Assembly: GCA_000695325.1 (NCBI GenBank)
Contig: AVPN01000412.1
Location: forward strand, 4,032 to 54,135
Reading direction: 5' to 3'
DNA: 50,104 bases
Origin: Pleurobrachia bachei
Taxonomy: Eukaryota > Ctenophora > Tentaculata > Cydippida > Pleurobrachiidae
Part shown: piece after piece, positions 11,308 through 23,073 of the stretch
How the letters are laid out: each line of letters starts with the position of its first letter
How positions within the stretch are numbered: position 1 is the stretch's first letter
Position numbers and translations under genes: made by a program
The notes under the pieces: model-generated
The model's input: only the letters and a program-made list of their open reading frames with translations
Databases searched by the model: none
What the model was told of the DNA's origin: nothing

Positions 11308-14300
11308 TCACACCGCTGTCAGCTCGGCCCCTTTTTGGGCTCCCTTCTTGGTCAGGTAGGTCATGATCTGCTGGAAATCATATTTAGCGGCATCATCAAG
11401 TGGCGTGTTATCCCACCTGTCCAGAGGGTTGAGGTCCACGTGACACTTTTCTATCAGAAACTTTACCACTTCGTACTGATCTGAGAGGGGAGGGGGTTAC
11501 TCAACGAGGATAGGAGGGGAGGAAGGATAGGAAGGGAGGGAGAATGGTCAGGATTGTGATACTTTGTGGCCGGGTTGGCACTTGGGAATAGGGTGTGGAG
11601 AAATTTTGGTAATCCAAAGGATAGTCTTTTGTGAGAAAATTAGTCAGTGGTGAGTGGGCTTGTGTAATTACAATGAAGGTGTTTGTCGTTCTACTTCACG
11701 TCAAGAAGGTAGTATTAGCCCCCATCCGAAGTTCACCCCCTCCTTGAGGTACCGGTACAGGGTGGTCATGTTTCCCTTGTATGCAGAGAACAGGATCGTT
11801 AGGGACTGCTGATCCTGGGAATGGTTAGAGAGTGGTTAGAGGATGGTTAGAGGATGTTGAGAGGGGGATGGGCTATAACAGCTGTTTTGTTGTCAGGCCG
11901 ACACTCTGACAGCTGTTTCGTTCATGATAGAAGACAGAACATAGTGACGAACTGATATTGAGTCTGATACTAACCTTGCTCTCGTTGAAGTCCTTTCTCC
12001 GAGGATCTATCTTCTTAGTTCCCCGTGTGGGAGGGTCGAACTGGTGGAACACAAACCGCTCGGTAAACAACTGAAATACAATTGGGGGTTTCATGGGACA
12101 CTGATACACGCAACACAAATAAACACGAGCATCTGTGTACAATTGGGGGTTATAATGGGGTTATAATGGGGGTTTGGGACATTGTTACAAGCAACATGCA
12201 TGATATTACGAGCATCTGTCTGGTGGTGCCGGCACGATCTGAGAATCACAAAATGTTCTGGTGCCGCCAGACAGACAAACACTGGCCGTTTTAATCTGAT
12301 TCGAGGGATAAAGAAGGGTTCTAACCTTGCAGAACTTGATGCCCCTCACAGAATTACTACTCCGGTCCAGCTTTGGGGACCAAATGGTCATTCCCAGGAC
12401 ATTAGGGATCACTAACATTAGTGCACCTGCCTTGTTACTTTTAGCTGGGAGGCCAACCTGAGGTGGTGGTAGGTGTTGAGTGAGGTGGTAGTGCAGTGAG
12501 AAAACAGAAAACATGGAATGTTTAGTTATTCAAGTGCGATGTATTCTAAGGTATTTTACTCAGTCAGTCAGTGATTCCACGAATGTTTCTTATTAGTTTA
12601 AATCCTCGTACCTCAAACATGAATTCTCCACTGTAATCGTTGACTCCACAACAGTTCATCATACTTAGACAGTTCCTAACCGCCTCAGGATACACCACCT
12701 TCTCTCCTGACAAAGTTTTTTGTTACTCAATAAAACAAAGTGGACGTGACGAGGAAAATAGCGTATTATTTACATAGCTGTCGGAACTAATCTTCAAAAA
12801 CTGCTCCTTGATTTCCATCCTTCATGTTGTGAGTCCCCAAACTGACTATTACCCTCATATGTAACTACTACCTGCTAAAGTAACTTGTACCTGTTAAAGG
12901 GCATATTCCACCAGCAGCTAGTGTCGCTGCCATTACAGCCGCGCTATCACAGTTAGTTTCAATCGCACAGTAGTGTATAAACAGTTCCATGGTTTGTTCC
13001 AGTGTTACCTAACAACACAGCTTTAGCATCATGAGATGAAGGGGGTGGGGGTAACTAAGGCCGGTGATGTTTCGGAGTGATGTCAGATCTAGAATTATTC
13101 ATAGCATCCCGTCAGCGGTAGAGGAGAAGTCAATATAAATGGTGATGAGGCCGGATGAGGGATAGTAACAGGGAGCTCTACCCTTGTCCCTCTCTAACCG
13201 TGCCCCGTGGTGGCAGAACTTTTTGTTCCGCAGAACGGTCATAAAGTTAACAAAAAATGTTGATACGAAAAACAGAAAAAAAAGATGACTAAAATGTGGT
13301 TTTCTCTTACCGATTGTTCATGATTGAAACATTTATTTTCCCTGAGGTAGTGGCCGATAGCGTACAGTCTGTTGGAGTGATCCTTCAGGGATAGGGCCAG
13401 GGAGTTATTGAACCCAACATACTCACTCTTTCCTGTGAACCTGGACGGCGGGAATTGGTTATTTGTATAGGAAAGTGGAAATCGTTGTTGAGAAAGTAAG
13501 GAAGTCTTACCATAAAATTGATGGGTACCATTACTATACTCAGTATGATGTGCGATCAATTTGGTAAAATTTCCAATTTGATACTGGAAATCACGTACCA
13601 AATTGGTCACACAAATGTTTATAAAACTTACGCTTGGACCTTGTTGTAAAAGTATTCAAATCGTTCAGAGAAGCACAGGGCAGGTTTGATGAGAGATGAG
13701 ACAGCGAGACCTCCCGTTAACATAAGAGGGTTGTGTGGTTTCCCGTCTTTTAGAGTCAGTGCCTCTCCCTCTGAACCACTGGGCTCCTTGCCAATGTACC
13801 TGCGAGTCATGATCATGGTTGAATAAGTTAAATCCTCCAATTTTAAATAATGGAGATTATTTAAAATAATAAAGATTGTTTAAAAATAATAATTGTGAGT
13901 ATAGTTACACGTGTGTTGTGCTCTGTACAACCTCAGAACTAGGTGGCTATATAGAATGTTCTACACTTACTTGTGAACATGTTCCACACTCTTCTCAGTA
14001 CATGCAATAGTGTAGAGTAACACACGTGTAAGATCCATGAGCGGAAAATTGTTCTGTTCCGATACACCCTTGCTACAGTAGTCCCCCAAACTAAACCTCT
14101 GACCGTCCACTGTACAGATGGAGATTGCAAATTTGTCCTCTGGAGTCTTGGTAGGTTTTGTGGAGCCGGGGGCCATGTCGTGGATCTGAGGTTGGAGAGG
14201 GAGGGTGTTGCTACAAGCTACAGCTGAGGAAAATATGGATGAGGGATAGTAACAGGGAGCTCTACCCTTGTCCCTCTCTAACCGTGCCCCGTGGTGGCAG

Positions 14301-16413
14301 AACTTTTTGTTCCGCAGAACGGTCATAAAGTTAACAAAAAATGTTGATACGAAAAACAGAAAAAAAAGATGACTAAAATGTGGTTTTCTCTTACCGATTG
14401 TTCATGATTGAAACATTTATTTTCCCTGAGGTAGTGGCCGATAGCGTACAGTCTGTTGGAGTGATCCTTCAGGGATAGGGCCAGGGAGTTATTGAACCCA
14501 ACATACTCACTCTTTCCTGTGAACCTGGACGGCGGGAATTGGTTATTTGTATAGGAAAGTGGAAATCGTTGTTGAGAAAGTAAGGAAGTCTTACCATAAA
14601 ATTGATGGGTACCATTACTATACTCAGTATGATGTGCGATCAATTTGGTAAAATTTCCAATTTGATACTGGAAATCACGTACCAAATTGGTCACACAAAT
14701 GTTTATAAAACTTACGCTTGGTGGAACAACATTTTCATAAGTTTAGCAAGTCTCTTCGTGTCCCGTCCAAAGATGAGAGATGAGACAGCGAGACCTCCCG
14801 TTAACATAAGAGGGTTGTGTGGTTTCCCGTCTTTTAGAGTCAGTGCCTCTCCCTCTGAACCACTGGGCTCCTTGCCAATGTACCTGCGAGTCATGATCAT
14901 GGTTGAATAAGTTAAATCCTCCAATTTTAAATAATGGAGATTATTTAAAATAATAAAGATTGTTTAAAAATAATAATTGTGAGTATAGTTACACGTGTGT
15001 TGTGCTCTGTACAACCTCAGAACTAGGTGGCTATATAGAATGTTCTACACTTACTTGTGAACATGTTCCACACTCTTCTCAGTACATGCAATAGTGTAGA
15101 GTAACACACGTGTAAGATCCATGAGCGGAAAATTGTTCTGTTCCGATACACCCTTGCTACAGTAGTCCCCCAAACTAAACCTCTGACCGTCCACTGTACA
15201 GATGGAGATTGCAAATTTGTCCTCTGGAGTCTTGGTAGGTTTTGTGGAGCCGGGGGCCATGTCGTGGATCTGAGGTTGGAGAGGGAGGGTGTTGCTACAA
15301 GCTACAGCTGAGGAAAATATGTTGTGGGTTGTAGGAATGAATGTGGGACTGGGCCTAAGATTGTATTCAAAGTTGAGCTACAAGATCTAGAAAGAGCTGA
15401 TGTACCTTCCCATCGGTGTCACCCTTGCACGCATCAAATATCTCTGTGATAATGTCAGTGAATTGTTTCCACTCTGGTATAATTAGATTCCCTGATAGGG
15501 TCTGTTGAATGAACACCATGTTCGAGGTCAGAGCCCTGTAGTGGGGAGGGTTGAATTGTCAAGGGGAGAGTTGGTTATATTGCATAGGGTTTTGTTTGAT
15601 GTGACAATGTAATATCAACATTGGGGGAGGAGGGTGAATGAATTTCTCGGAGAAATTTTCCAATCAATCAGGCCAAATCAATTAAACTAAGATGAACTAT
15701 TAAGTGGGTCACGTACCGTCTAAAATCATCAAGGTTCATAGTTTCAGGGATCGTTGAAGCATCATCAGTGTTCGCGAAACTCCTAATTTTAGTCATGGTG
15801 CTCTCAAAGCGGGGGTCAGAAAGGGGCCGTAACCCATTCTGTTGGAGACCCTGGAGAGAAGAAGGTGTTGGTCGCATGAGCAGGTATGAGCAGGCAATGG
15901 TACAACCAGGTAAATTTCATGAATCCAGACATTATGTGGTCAGATAGTGGCATTCTCATTAAAAACAGGCCTGATATCCGAGTTACCATGGTAACACCCC
16001 TAGTCACCATGGTAACACCCCTAGTTACCATGGTAACACATACCTTAAGGAATTTAGCCACCACAATATCGACGCCATCATCATCAGTAAAGTCCTTCAC
16101 CAGCCTCTCCTCTATCTCGGGGGCTCCCACGTTACTCACCTCAGACCTGGGAGGGGGGTCATGGTTAGATGGGAGGTAGAAATAGATTCATCTGATATAT
16201 AGTTGTTGAGTAACCCAATAAGCTGATTATTATATGTGATTGACTTTAGATTTAGAAGTACTACTGATGTGCTATCTCTCTTTCTGTGATAGATCAGCCC
16301 ATCTTTTACCCAGGTGATTTAGGTTTCTGCCCAGCTCGCATCATTGATGTGGGGGTACCAAACCGGTGAGTTTTAGCAGGGGTTGTAGGGGTAGATGAGG
16401 TATTGGCGACCAT
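11308..16413 (-). CDS. Glutaminase-like protein 1 (probable pseudoenzyme)
   Basis: Homologue of animal glutaminase (GLS/GLS2): serine-dependent beta-lactamase-like fold plus C-terminal ankyrins. Exons, 5' to 3': 16413-16310, 16146-16044, 15850-15717, 15535-15406, 15269-15055, 14883-14716, 14524-14395 (last three also at 14185-13971, 13799-13632, 13440-13311), 13008-12891, 12706-12612, 12457-12326, 12070-11975, 11814-11676, 11480-11308. Phases agree throughout; about 578 residues using one copy of the duplicated exons. Scaffold motifs: CTVDGQRFS, YIGKEPSG, PHNP, EYVGFNNS, AATLAAGGICPLTG, VGLPAKS, FHQFDP. The catalytic S-x-x-K is D-L-T-R, and the other aligned glutamine contacts are replaced, so glutamine hydrolysis is unlikely. 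Two exons carry unreversed-complement blocks. The family normally acts in mitochondria; the location here is unknown. Confidence 0.88.
11673..11722. other. Unreversed-complement block at glutaminase-like 1 ankyrin exon
   Basis: The ankyrin exon starting at 11814 loses homology here and runs into a stop. Complementing 11673-11722 in place gives the ankyrin motif PDYDGRTALHLAVCG. It also creates a GTATGT donor at 11675, so the exon becomes 139 nt, exactly the length of the paralogous exons at 24367-24505 and 20524-20662, in the phase needed for 11480-11308. Confidence 0.88.
12218..12272. mobile_element. Short MITE, GTCTGGCGGC family
   Basis: A 55-bp hairpin, gtctggtggtgcc ... ggtgccgccagac, in an intron of glutaminase-like gene 1. 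The 13-bp arms are near-perfect. Confidence 0.65.
13153..15320 (-). repeat. 1,084-bp tandem duplication of three glutaminase-like exons
   Basis: Copies 13153-14236 and 14237-15320 abut head to tail. Apart from the 50-base block at 14722-14771 I saw no difference between them. Each copy holds three complete exons, starting and ending in phase 0, so a transcript keeping both copies would stay in frame and repeat the core of the enzyme domain. The near-perfect identity means a very recent event, or two haplotypes wrongly joined. Confidence 0.93.
14722..14771. other. Unreversed-complement block (proved by tandem copy)
   Basis: Copy 1 (13638-13687) begins accttgttgt and ends gggcaggttt; copy 2 begins tggaacaaca and ends cccgtccaaa. 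All 50 positions are Watson-Crick complements in the same order, while both flanks are identical between the copies. It changes the exon from the glutaminase-like helix KPALCFSERFEYF to an unrelated string of equal length. Confidence 0.97.
15982..16037. repeat. Three 21-bp repeats of a palindromic X-box-like site
   Basis: The 14-bp near-palindrome GTTACCATGGTAAC (middle copy GTCACCATGGTAAC) occurs three times at 21-bp spacing, 7 bp downstream of a glutaminase-like exon donor on the minus strand. It resembles the RFX X-box half-site pair. The same core appears singly near 755-770 and 9039. Confidence 0.7.
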
Positions 16414-16962
16414 AATTATAACAGATGAGATACAACAATATAAACTGAATGAACGTGTTTGAAGGAAACTGAATATAAAGAGAAGTAGACCGACCAACTC
16501 TCTCTCTCTAGACGTGTCCCCACTCTCTCTCTAGACGTGGATTTAGTTCCACGCTAACTTCACATGCAGTTCCCTGCCAGTTCTACAGTTCTACATAACG
16601 ATATTTTAACACACATATTCCACTCTCTAATAGTTTAATCTTAGAGCACACATGATAACCAGCGTTTATACTAGCCGCCCCTGAATATAGTATGAAGTTG
16701 GGGTGAAGGGGTATTTTGCAATCTGGATTTCAGCTATGAGTTATATATAGATATTATTATTATACTAGAGAGCCCAGGCAAAGACCAAAAAACTCCTCTC
16801 ACACTCTAGGTTAGATGGGAGCAGGGAGGTAGAGATAGATTCATCTGATACATAGTTGTTGAGTAACCCAATAAGCTGATTATTATATGTGGTTGACTTT
16901 AGATTTAGAAGAAATACTGATGTGCTATCTCTCTTTCTATGATAGATCAGCCCATCTTTTAC

Positions 16963-17066
16963 CCAGGTGATTTAGGTTTCTGCCCAGCTCGCATCATTGA
17001 TGTGGGGGTACCGAACCGGTGCGTTTTAGCAGGGGTTGTAGGGGTAGAAGATGTATTGGCGACCAT
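16963..17066 (-). CDS. Second copy of glutaminase-like 1 first exon
   Basis: Paralogue of the first exon at 16310-16413: MVANTSSTPTTPAKTH, then RFGTPTSMMRAGQKPKSPG, ending in phase 2 at a GTAAAA donor. It sits in a ~650-bp local duplication (about 16160-16735 against 16810-17370) with ordinary point and indel divergence. The coding part is better kept than the flanks, which suggests use. Either copy can splice in phase to the exon at 16146. Confidence 0.55.
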
Positions 17067-17454
17067 GATTATATCAGATTATATACAACAAGATAGACTG
17101 AATGGAAACGGAATATAAAGAGAGAAGTAGACCGACCCACACTCTCTCTAGACGTGGATTTAGTTCCACGCTAACTTCACATGCAGTTACCTGCCAGTTC
17201 TACAGTTCTACATAACACATATGTTCCACTCTATAACCACTTGTTCACTTTGTTTTATATTCCACTCTCTAATCTTAGAGCACACATGATAACCAGCTTT
17301 ATACTTCCCACCCCTGAATATAGTATGAAGTTGGGATGAAGGGACATTTTGCAAGCAGGATTTCAGGACCATGGAATGAAAAATTGGATTTTGAGACATG
17401 CCTGACATGCATGTTGTTTTCCTATGTTTTCCTATTGGGTCTATAATCACCTAC

Positions 17455-17501
17455 TCAGCATAGTCAAGACGTTTCCTGGTCTTCGGTGAGTTCCGGCTCA
17501 T
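17455..17501 (-). CDS. Candidate alternative first exon (MSRNSPKTRKRLDYAE)
   Basis: A 47-nt open start, rich in basic residues, ending at a GTAGGT donor in phase 2, the phase needed to enter the glutaminase-like exon at 16146. Evidence is only the start codon, donor and phase. It may be chance. Confidence 0.3.
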
Positions 17502-18628
17502 GGTACTGAGAGACTAACACCAGATTGCGTCTGTTTAGTAAGATATGCGGGAGATACCGATAGCCGCAAGGCTGAACTAAGGCTAGAAAGCAACAGCAAT
17601 ATGTTATACTGAGCGATTATTAACAAGCTGGGAGAGAGCTGTGGAGAGTGAGCGTATCAAGGAAATGGTCTGCATGTGCTATATTAACAGTAGGGACAGG
17701 GTGCTGCACCTGCCAGTATCTGGAAGAATGAACAATGGTGCTGCCACCTGCTTCCCGATCATACTGTACTTGGGAACGGGTTGGACTTGGACAAGGAAAA
17801 GTAAACCGAGGGGTTTTGAGCGGGTAGTAAACTGCAAAAAGAATCTCTCTCACATACACTAGTCACTACACAGACTCGTGTAATACGGAAATGAGATAAG
17901 TGTAAACAGCCTTTTTGCGGTTACTCAGATGAGTCAAAGTAGCTGTCAATTAGTTGAGTACACAGTCAAATCCCATCAAAATATATTCCTGGACAGTGGT
18001 CTTTATGTACCAACTAGCTGGCAGTACAGGTTGATAAAGAAGGGAACTCCGCTCCGCCAACAGAAATACAGAAATGTAAAGCAAGTGTTGGGCTCTGGAG
18101 AAGTAGGAGGAGGAGTTTGTGGCATCTGTTGCTTAGTGTTTGCGGAAGCGTGTAACTGGTCATAAAAGGGAGGGTGGGAGAGACATAGGGAGAGAAAACA
18201 TGGTCGTTGCTTAGTTAGCGTGACCTTGGAAGTGCTCTGGAACTGTTTCGACTGTGTGAAGCTTTCATTTTTCTACAGAAAGTCGACCACATGATTTTAT
18301 CCGGAACTCAAAATTGTAAAATCTTGTGGAATACATACCGTGCATCAAAACCCTTTCTAGAAACATTTGACCGTACACGTTGTCTTCTCGGGACTGACGG
18401 TGGGGCAAGAAACATGACAGTGCAAAATGTACTGTTGACAGTCGACACGTGTCGAAGTGTTTTTAGGAGAAAAGGGAGGGGTTTAGAATAAAATATGTAA
18501 TAGAATTACTGAAGTTGTGCTGATGTGTAGGACTAATGATATATGGTTCATGCAATTGGTTCTGTAGTAGCACTCCAGTCTCCATGACGAAAACTGTAGT
18601 AGCACATACTACTGGCCTGTTGACATAC

Positions 18629-18858
18629 CTGTTTCTAACCCTAGGAAGGGGCAGGCTAGTGGTGACATCGCCCCAACCGGTTTCACCATATTGAGAAACA
18701 TTATCATTATGGTGGTCCACCAAGCCCTGATAGGGCGAAGTAACAGCAACTGCAGGGTAACTAGTTGATACACCTTCCTGATCCCCAATACCAGCTGTTG
18801 TTATGATGCCAAGTATTCTACTTGAGTTGTCAAACTCAAAATCAAATTTACGCGACAT
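18629..18858 (-). CDS. Candidate first exon (MSRKFDFEF...), conserved in duplicate
   Basis: Opens with MSRKFDFEFDNSSR and ends LPLPRVRNR at a GTATGT donor in phase 2. The copy at 22519-22769 keeps the frame through several indels, all multiples of three, and keeps the same donor and phase, so selection on this frame is likely. It matches no family I know. The phase permits splicing to the glutaminase-like exon at 16146, giving an alternative N-terminus; it could instead start an unrecognised gene. Confidence 0.5.
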
Positions 18859-19148
18859 GCTAGATACACACGTCTACAAGAAAGGAGCACATACAGGATA
18901 CTAATTTACAGTTCTGCAGTGCACAAATTGGGACGGTTCTTGTACAGTATAACAGTGTACACGTGGAAGTGATTATTAGATACTGTTTCAATACATGTGT
19001 CTTGGATGATATTGAAGGAAGTAAATGAGCTAACTTGATGAAATTAGGTTTCTAAGAGATGTTAGAAAACTCCTTACAGGACTAAGGATCAGCAGCTGAA
19101 CTTCAGCCTGAAGCCCAATCCTGACAACTGACATAAAATTCAATTTAC

Positions 19149-19273
19149 CCAGATAGTTTGGAAGCAGAAAGAGTCCTGAAGGTATCTTTCTTCCCACTGT
19201 CAGCCGTCACAGGTCGCCCCACGCTCCCCTCATTCATCATAAGGTGAGACTGGGACTCAGAGAGCAGAATCAT
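19149..19273 (-). CDS. Candidate first exon (MILLSESQSHLMMNEGSVGR...)
   Basis: A 125-nt exon from an ATG to a GTAAAT donor in phase 2, ending FRTLSASKLS. The copy at 23074-23198 has the same length and mostly conservative changes (NEGS to NDGS, PVTA to PGTA). Function unknown; phase-compatible with the glutaminase-like exon at 16146. Confidence 0.45.
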
Positions 19274-20074
19274 CTAATATCAAGAAGATACTGATCATGT
19301 CGAGTTCAGTACTGATGAGTTCAATCTACTTCAGATAATCTCGTCAACCAACCAACCAACTAATTAGTTTGTAACAATGTTTCACAATAACTAATAACTA
19401 ATCGATCTTAGAACGTACTGATACCCGAAGGTGCGAAACCGCAAAAAGTTGTTACAACTCTACAAATTACAATGAAGGATTTATTGGCAGTGAATGCTGC
19501 CCAGCTACCTTACCATCATAATATGCATCTACTGCGAGTTAGTCAGCTGAATATATCTTATTTCTCATGAATTATAATCATGTGACAATATATTTCTGCA
19601 TGTTATGCTGCTCAATTCCATGCACTCAGTCTCAAGGACCTTCATAGAAAGAGTCCAGAAATATATAATAGAGAGAAGTAGAAAGATCAGGGAGATCGAG
19701 AGATGCAGTTAAAATGAATCAGAACATGACCATGATTAAACACATCTATGTTCATCTATGATTAAACACATCTACGTTCTTAAGAAACGTGATCATCTGA
19801 TCTCCAGACTCCAATTGACGGCTTGATTGGCGAATAATTATTGCCCCCAGCCCCAGCTTCCCCCTCCCCACGACCCCCACAAAATACTGAATCAGCTGAT
19901 TACCCGTTCATTATTGAATTGGGAACAAAATATATATCACACAATCACACTCATTCACTCACACACAATCGCACTAATTCACTTACACAGAATCAACAAC
20001 TCGCACTGATTTCAAGTCACTCATTCGAACGCACAAATTCACACACTCTCTTTCTTCACAGATATCATCTCACA

Positions 20075-21363
20075 TCATATATCAGCTCCCGTCTTACCCC
20101 CATGTTCCTTCAGGTATGCAATAACATCCCCGTGGTTGTATTTGATGGCATCATCCATTGGAGTGCACTCCCACCTATCTTTAGGGTTTATCTGTACTTT
20201 AGCTTTCTCAGTCAGGAACTTAACCACGTTCACGTTACCTGGACAGGATAGAGATATAGATGGTATTACTGGTGTTACAAAACTACGTTATAAAACGTGT
20301 CTGGCGGCGCCGAACCGATCTGAGTGCAATTTGAGAATCAAAACGTGATATTGACAATCAAAACTGGTTCAGCTAGCACCACCAGATAGGCAGTGATCAG
20401 AAGGATGACATGACTGGACACTCCATGAGCTAGAGCAACACCCAGTTCTCTACTTACCCCCAGGTCTCTGTACTTTTGTTCAAAAAGGAGGGTAGAACAA
20501 GGCAAGTTCTCTGTATAACTTACCCCCACAAACAGCCAAGTGTATGGCAGTTCTTCCATCATAATCGGGAAAGTCAAAGTTAACACCTTCCTTGAGATAT
20601 CGGTACAGGGTTGTCATTTTACCTTCCAGCGATGCAAATATCAATGTCAAATTCTGCTGTTCCTGTAATTGATAATTATGTAATATTTATATTATTTAAC
20701 TTGACTCAGTCTTGAGTGGGTTTGCGAAAAACAACTTCCACCCTCGTGAGCTCTCTAGCGGCCTATGAATATGATCATCCCTACATTTTCCGGTGAATTT
20801 AACTTGTTTTTTAGATGCCCATTTTATTTATATTTATATTTTATTTATATTTTATATTTTATTAAAGAGGTTCGAACAAGGTAACAGAGGTTCTAACAAT
20901 GCAATATAACAAGGTCACTTAAAAATTTTTAAATATCTTTCTAGCTTTGTATGTTTCTATCTCTCTGTCTCTGTCTTCGTCTGTCTCTGTCTCACATACT
21001 GTCCATCTCTCTCCCTCACTATTTTGTTGGCTTATGTTGTTGCGCTAAAATATAATAAATGATTCATTAAACGTAAAACTTATAGCACGACGCGACGGTG
21101 ATGAATGCTGAATGAACCGCATCTAGTTCTACTGCAAGTTATTTTGTTGTAATGTAAATCATCTAGTGCCCCACGAATCGAAATTGAATGTTTTTCATCG
21201 CACTACCCATGGCTACTAGTTTACCTTGCTCTCTCGCACACCCCTAATCCCCCTACTATTTTACCTTGCTCTCTGAGAAGCGTTGTCTCCGAGGATCACA
21301 CTTCTCTCCCGTGTTCGTGAGGGTCGGGTCGAACTGGTGGAACACAAACCTCTTTGTAAACTC
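20075..21363 (-). pseudogene. Orphan 3' end of a glutaminase-like gene (three exons)
   Basis: Exons 21363-21265 (EFTKRFVFHQFDP), 20662-20524 (first ankyrin) and 20238-20075 (second ankyrin to stop) match gene 2 exons 25341-25243, 24505-24367 and 24173-24010 in length and phase. No upstream catalytic-domain exons adjoin them, so by themselves they are a partial copy produced by the 3-kb duplication. The frames remain open. They could serve as an alternative 3' end for gene 2, whose exons lie upstream on the same strand. Confidence 0.8.
20299..20387. mobile_element. Short MITE, GTCTGGCGGC family
   Basis: Starts gtctggcggcgcc and ends gcaccaccagat. It lies between the duplicated ankyrin exons, at the place matching 24224-24315, so it predates the 3-kb duplication. 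Confidence 0.5.
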
Positions 21364-22518
21364 CTGGATACAGTAGTATGTAATTTTAGTAATTAGCAGT
21401 ATCGTTATAGCTGTCTGCAGCTGTAAAGTGGTTACAAATCAAGTTTACCATTTTCCTTGAGGTCATTTTGACCAACAAGATTAATTGCATTATGTTCTAA
21501 CATAATGCTGAATTTCCCTGCCCTATAATACCAGCAAGCGGGACACAAAACCCCGATGATTTATATATCGCACAAGCAGTATAGAAAAATCCTTGTGTTT
21601 TAGTAAAACTAAATTGCGCGCCACACAGCCACATTGCGCGCCACACATTTCCTGAAAACGTGCCATTTCACCCCTTTAAAAATCCTATAGACACTCAAAA
21701 ACCATTAAAACCGATATACCCAAAAAACAGTCATGCGCATACACCAAATTAGGTAAATACCCCACTATTTCCCAAATTAGATGAAGTGGGGACTTCATTT
21801 TGACACGTACTACCACTAATTCGAGGTCACTGATGATTTTTGTGCCCATATTTTTGTCCCTTCTTACAAAAATTTTCGTTTTGTGAAAATGGCTAAAAAC
21901 ACAGGGTCAGGCTAGGGTGTGGCCCAAAAATTTTTGAAAAGTTATTTACTAATTATAAACCCTTTCTAAGCATTTTATAGGCCATGGTTGAGTTTTTAAA
22001 AGAAAGTGAATATGTTTTTCAAAAAAATTTGAACTTCTCGCACCAAATTGTGCTTTATGGATTTCATGGCTAAGAAACATTGTAAATACCCTCACTTGTG
22101 GTAGAAACGGGTCACACAAGGACAGATAACTTTGCCAAAATATGTTTTAACCATAATATTAACCTAAACAAATGTAATAACAGTCACTGAAGGCATATAA
22201 AAGTAGTTAGGGGTTTTTGAAGTTTTTGAAGTTTTTGAAGTCAACTTCAAAAACTTCAAAAACTCAAAAAGTAGGGTGGAAAACTTCAGACTTCAAAAAC
22301 TTCAGCCGGCCCCCCCCCTGCAAAATGTACTGCAAATCAGTCGACACGACATGTGCCGAAGTGTTTTGAGGAGAAAAGGGAGGGGTTTTAGAATAGAATA
22401 TGTAATAGAATTACTGAAGTTGGGCTGATGTGTAGGACTAATGATATATGGTTCATGCACGGTTCTGTAGTAGCACTCCATGACGGAAACTGTAGCACAT
22501 ACTGGCCTGTTGACATAC
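21364..22518. other. AT-rich spacer without genes
   Basis: No exon recognised. It contains a hairpin of tandem tttttgaag units at about 22211-22275 and a C-rich run near 22310, where homology to copy 1 of the segmental duplication resumes. Confidence 0.6.
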
Positions 22519-22769
22519 CTGTTTCTAACTCTAGGAAGGGGCAGGCTAGTGGCGACATCGCCCCAACCAGTTCCACCACAATGAGACCCCATATTGTCAT
22601 TGTGGTCACTTTGGTCCACCAAACCCTGATCGGGCGAAGTAACAGTAACGGCAGGGCAACTACTAGCTGGTACACTTTCCCGATCCCCAATATCAGCTGC
22701 TGATATGATGATAGTGCCAAGTCTATTTGAGTTTTCAAACTCAAAATCAAATTTACAATTACACGACAT
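22519..22769 (-). CDS. Candidate first exon, copy 2 (MSCNCKFDFEF...)
   Basis: Paralogue of 18629-18858: starts MSCNCKFDFEFENSNR, ends LPLPRVRNR, same donor and phase 2. Length differs by in-frame indels only. Confidence 0.5.
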
Positions 22770-23073
22770 GCTAGATATACACGTCTACGAGAAATTGGAG
22801 CACATGTGTAGGATACTAATTTACAGGACTGCACAAATTGGGACGGTTCTTGTACAGTACAGTGTAATAATCGTTTTCACGTGGGTACTGCAGCAGCAGT
22901 TGCAATACATGTGTTTTGGATGAGATTGTGGAATGAAGATGACCAGAACTTGATGAAATTAGGTTTCTTATAGGGGAGTGATGTCAGAAAACTTCTTTAA
23001 TCTTTTAGGACACAAGATCAGCAGCTGAAGCCAAAAACCTGAATACTAAATAACAAAACTGAATTGTAATTAC

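Larger units (their letters stand above)
18420..21363. repeat. ~3-kb segmental duplication, copy 1
   Basis: Aligns through most of its length with 22320-25341, with frequent point changes and indels. Each copy holds, in minus-strand order, three 3' exons of the upstream glutaminase-like gene 2 followed by two candidate first exons of the downstream gene. About 950 bp of unrelated sequence separates the copies. Confidence 0.85.

Noticed and set aside
14716-14883. Mutually exclusive alternative exons in glutaminase-like gene 1
   Set aside because: The differing 50 bases are the exact same-order complement of the other copy, which exon divergence cannot produce.
22388-22834. 148-residue open frame overlapping the MSCNCKFDFEF exon in another frame
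   Set aside because: It is not open in the paralogous copy at 18.4-18.9 kb, whereas the MSCNC frame is kept in both.
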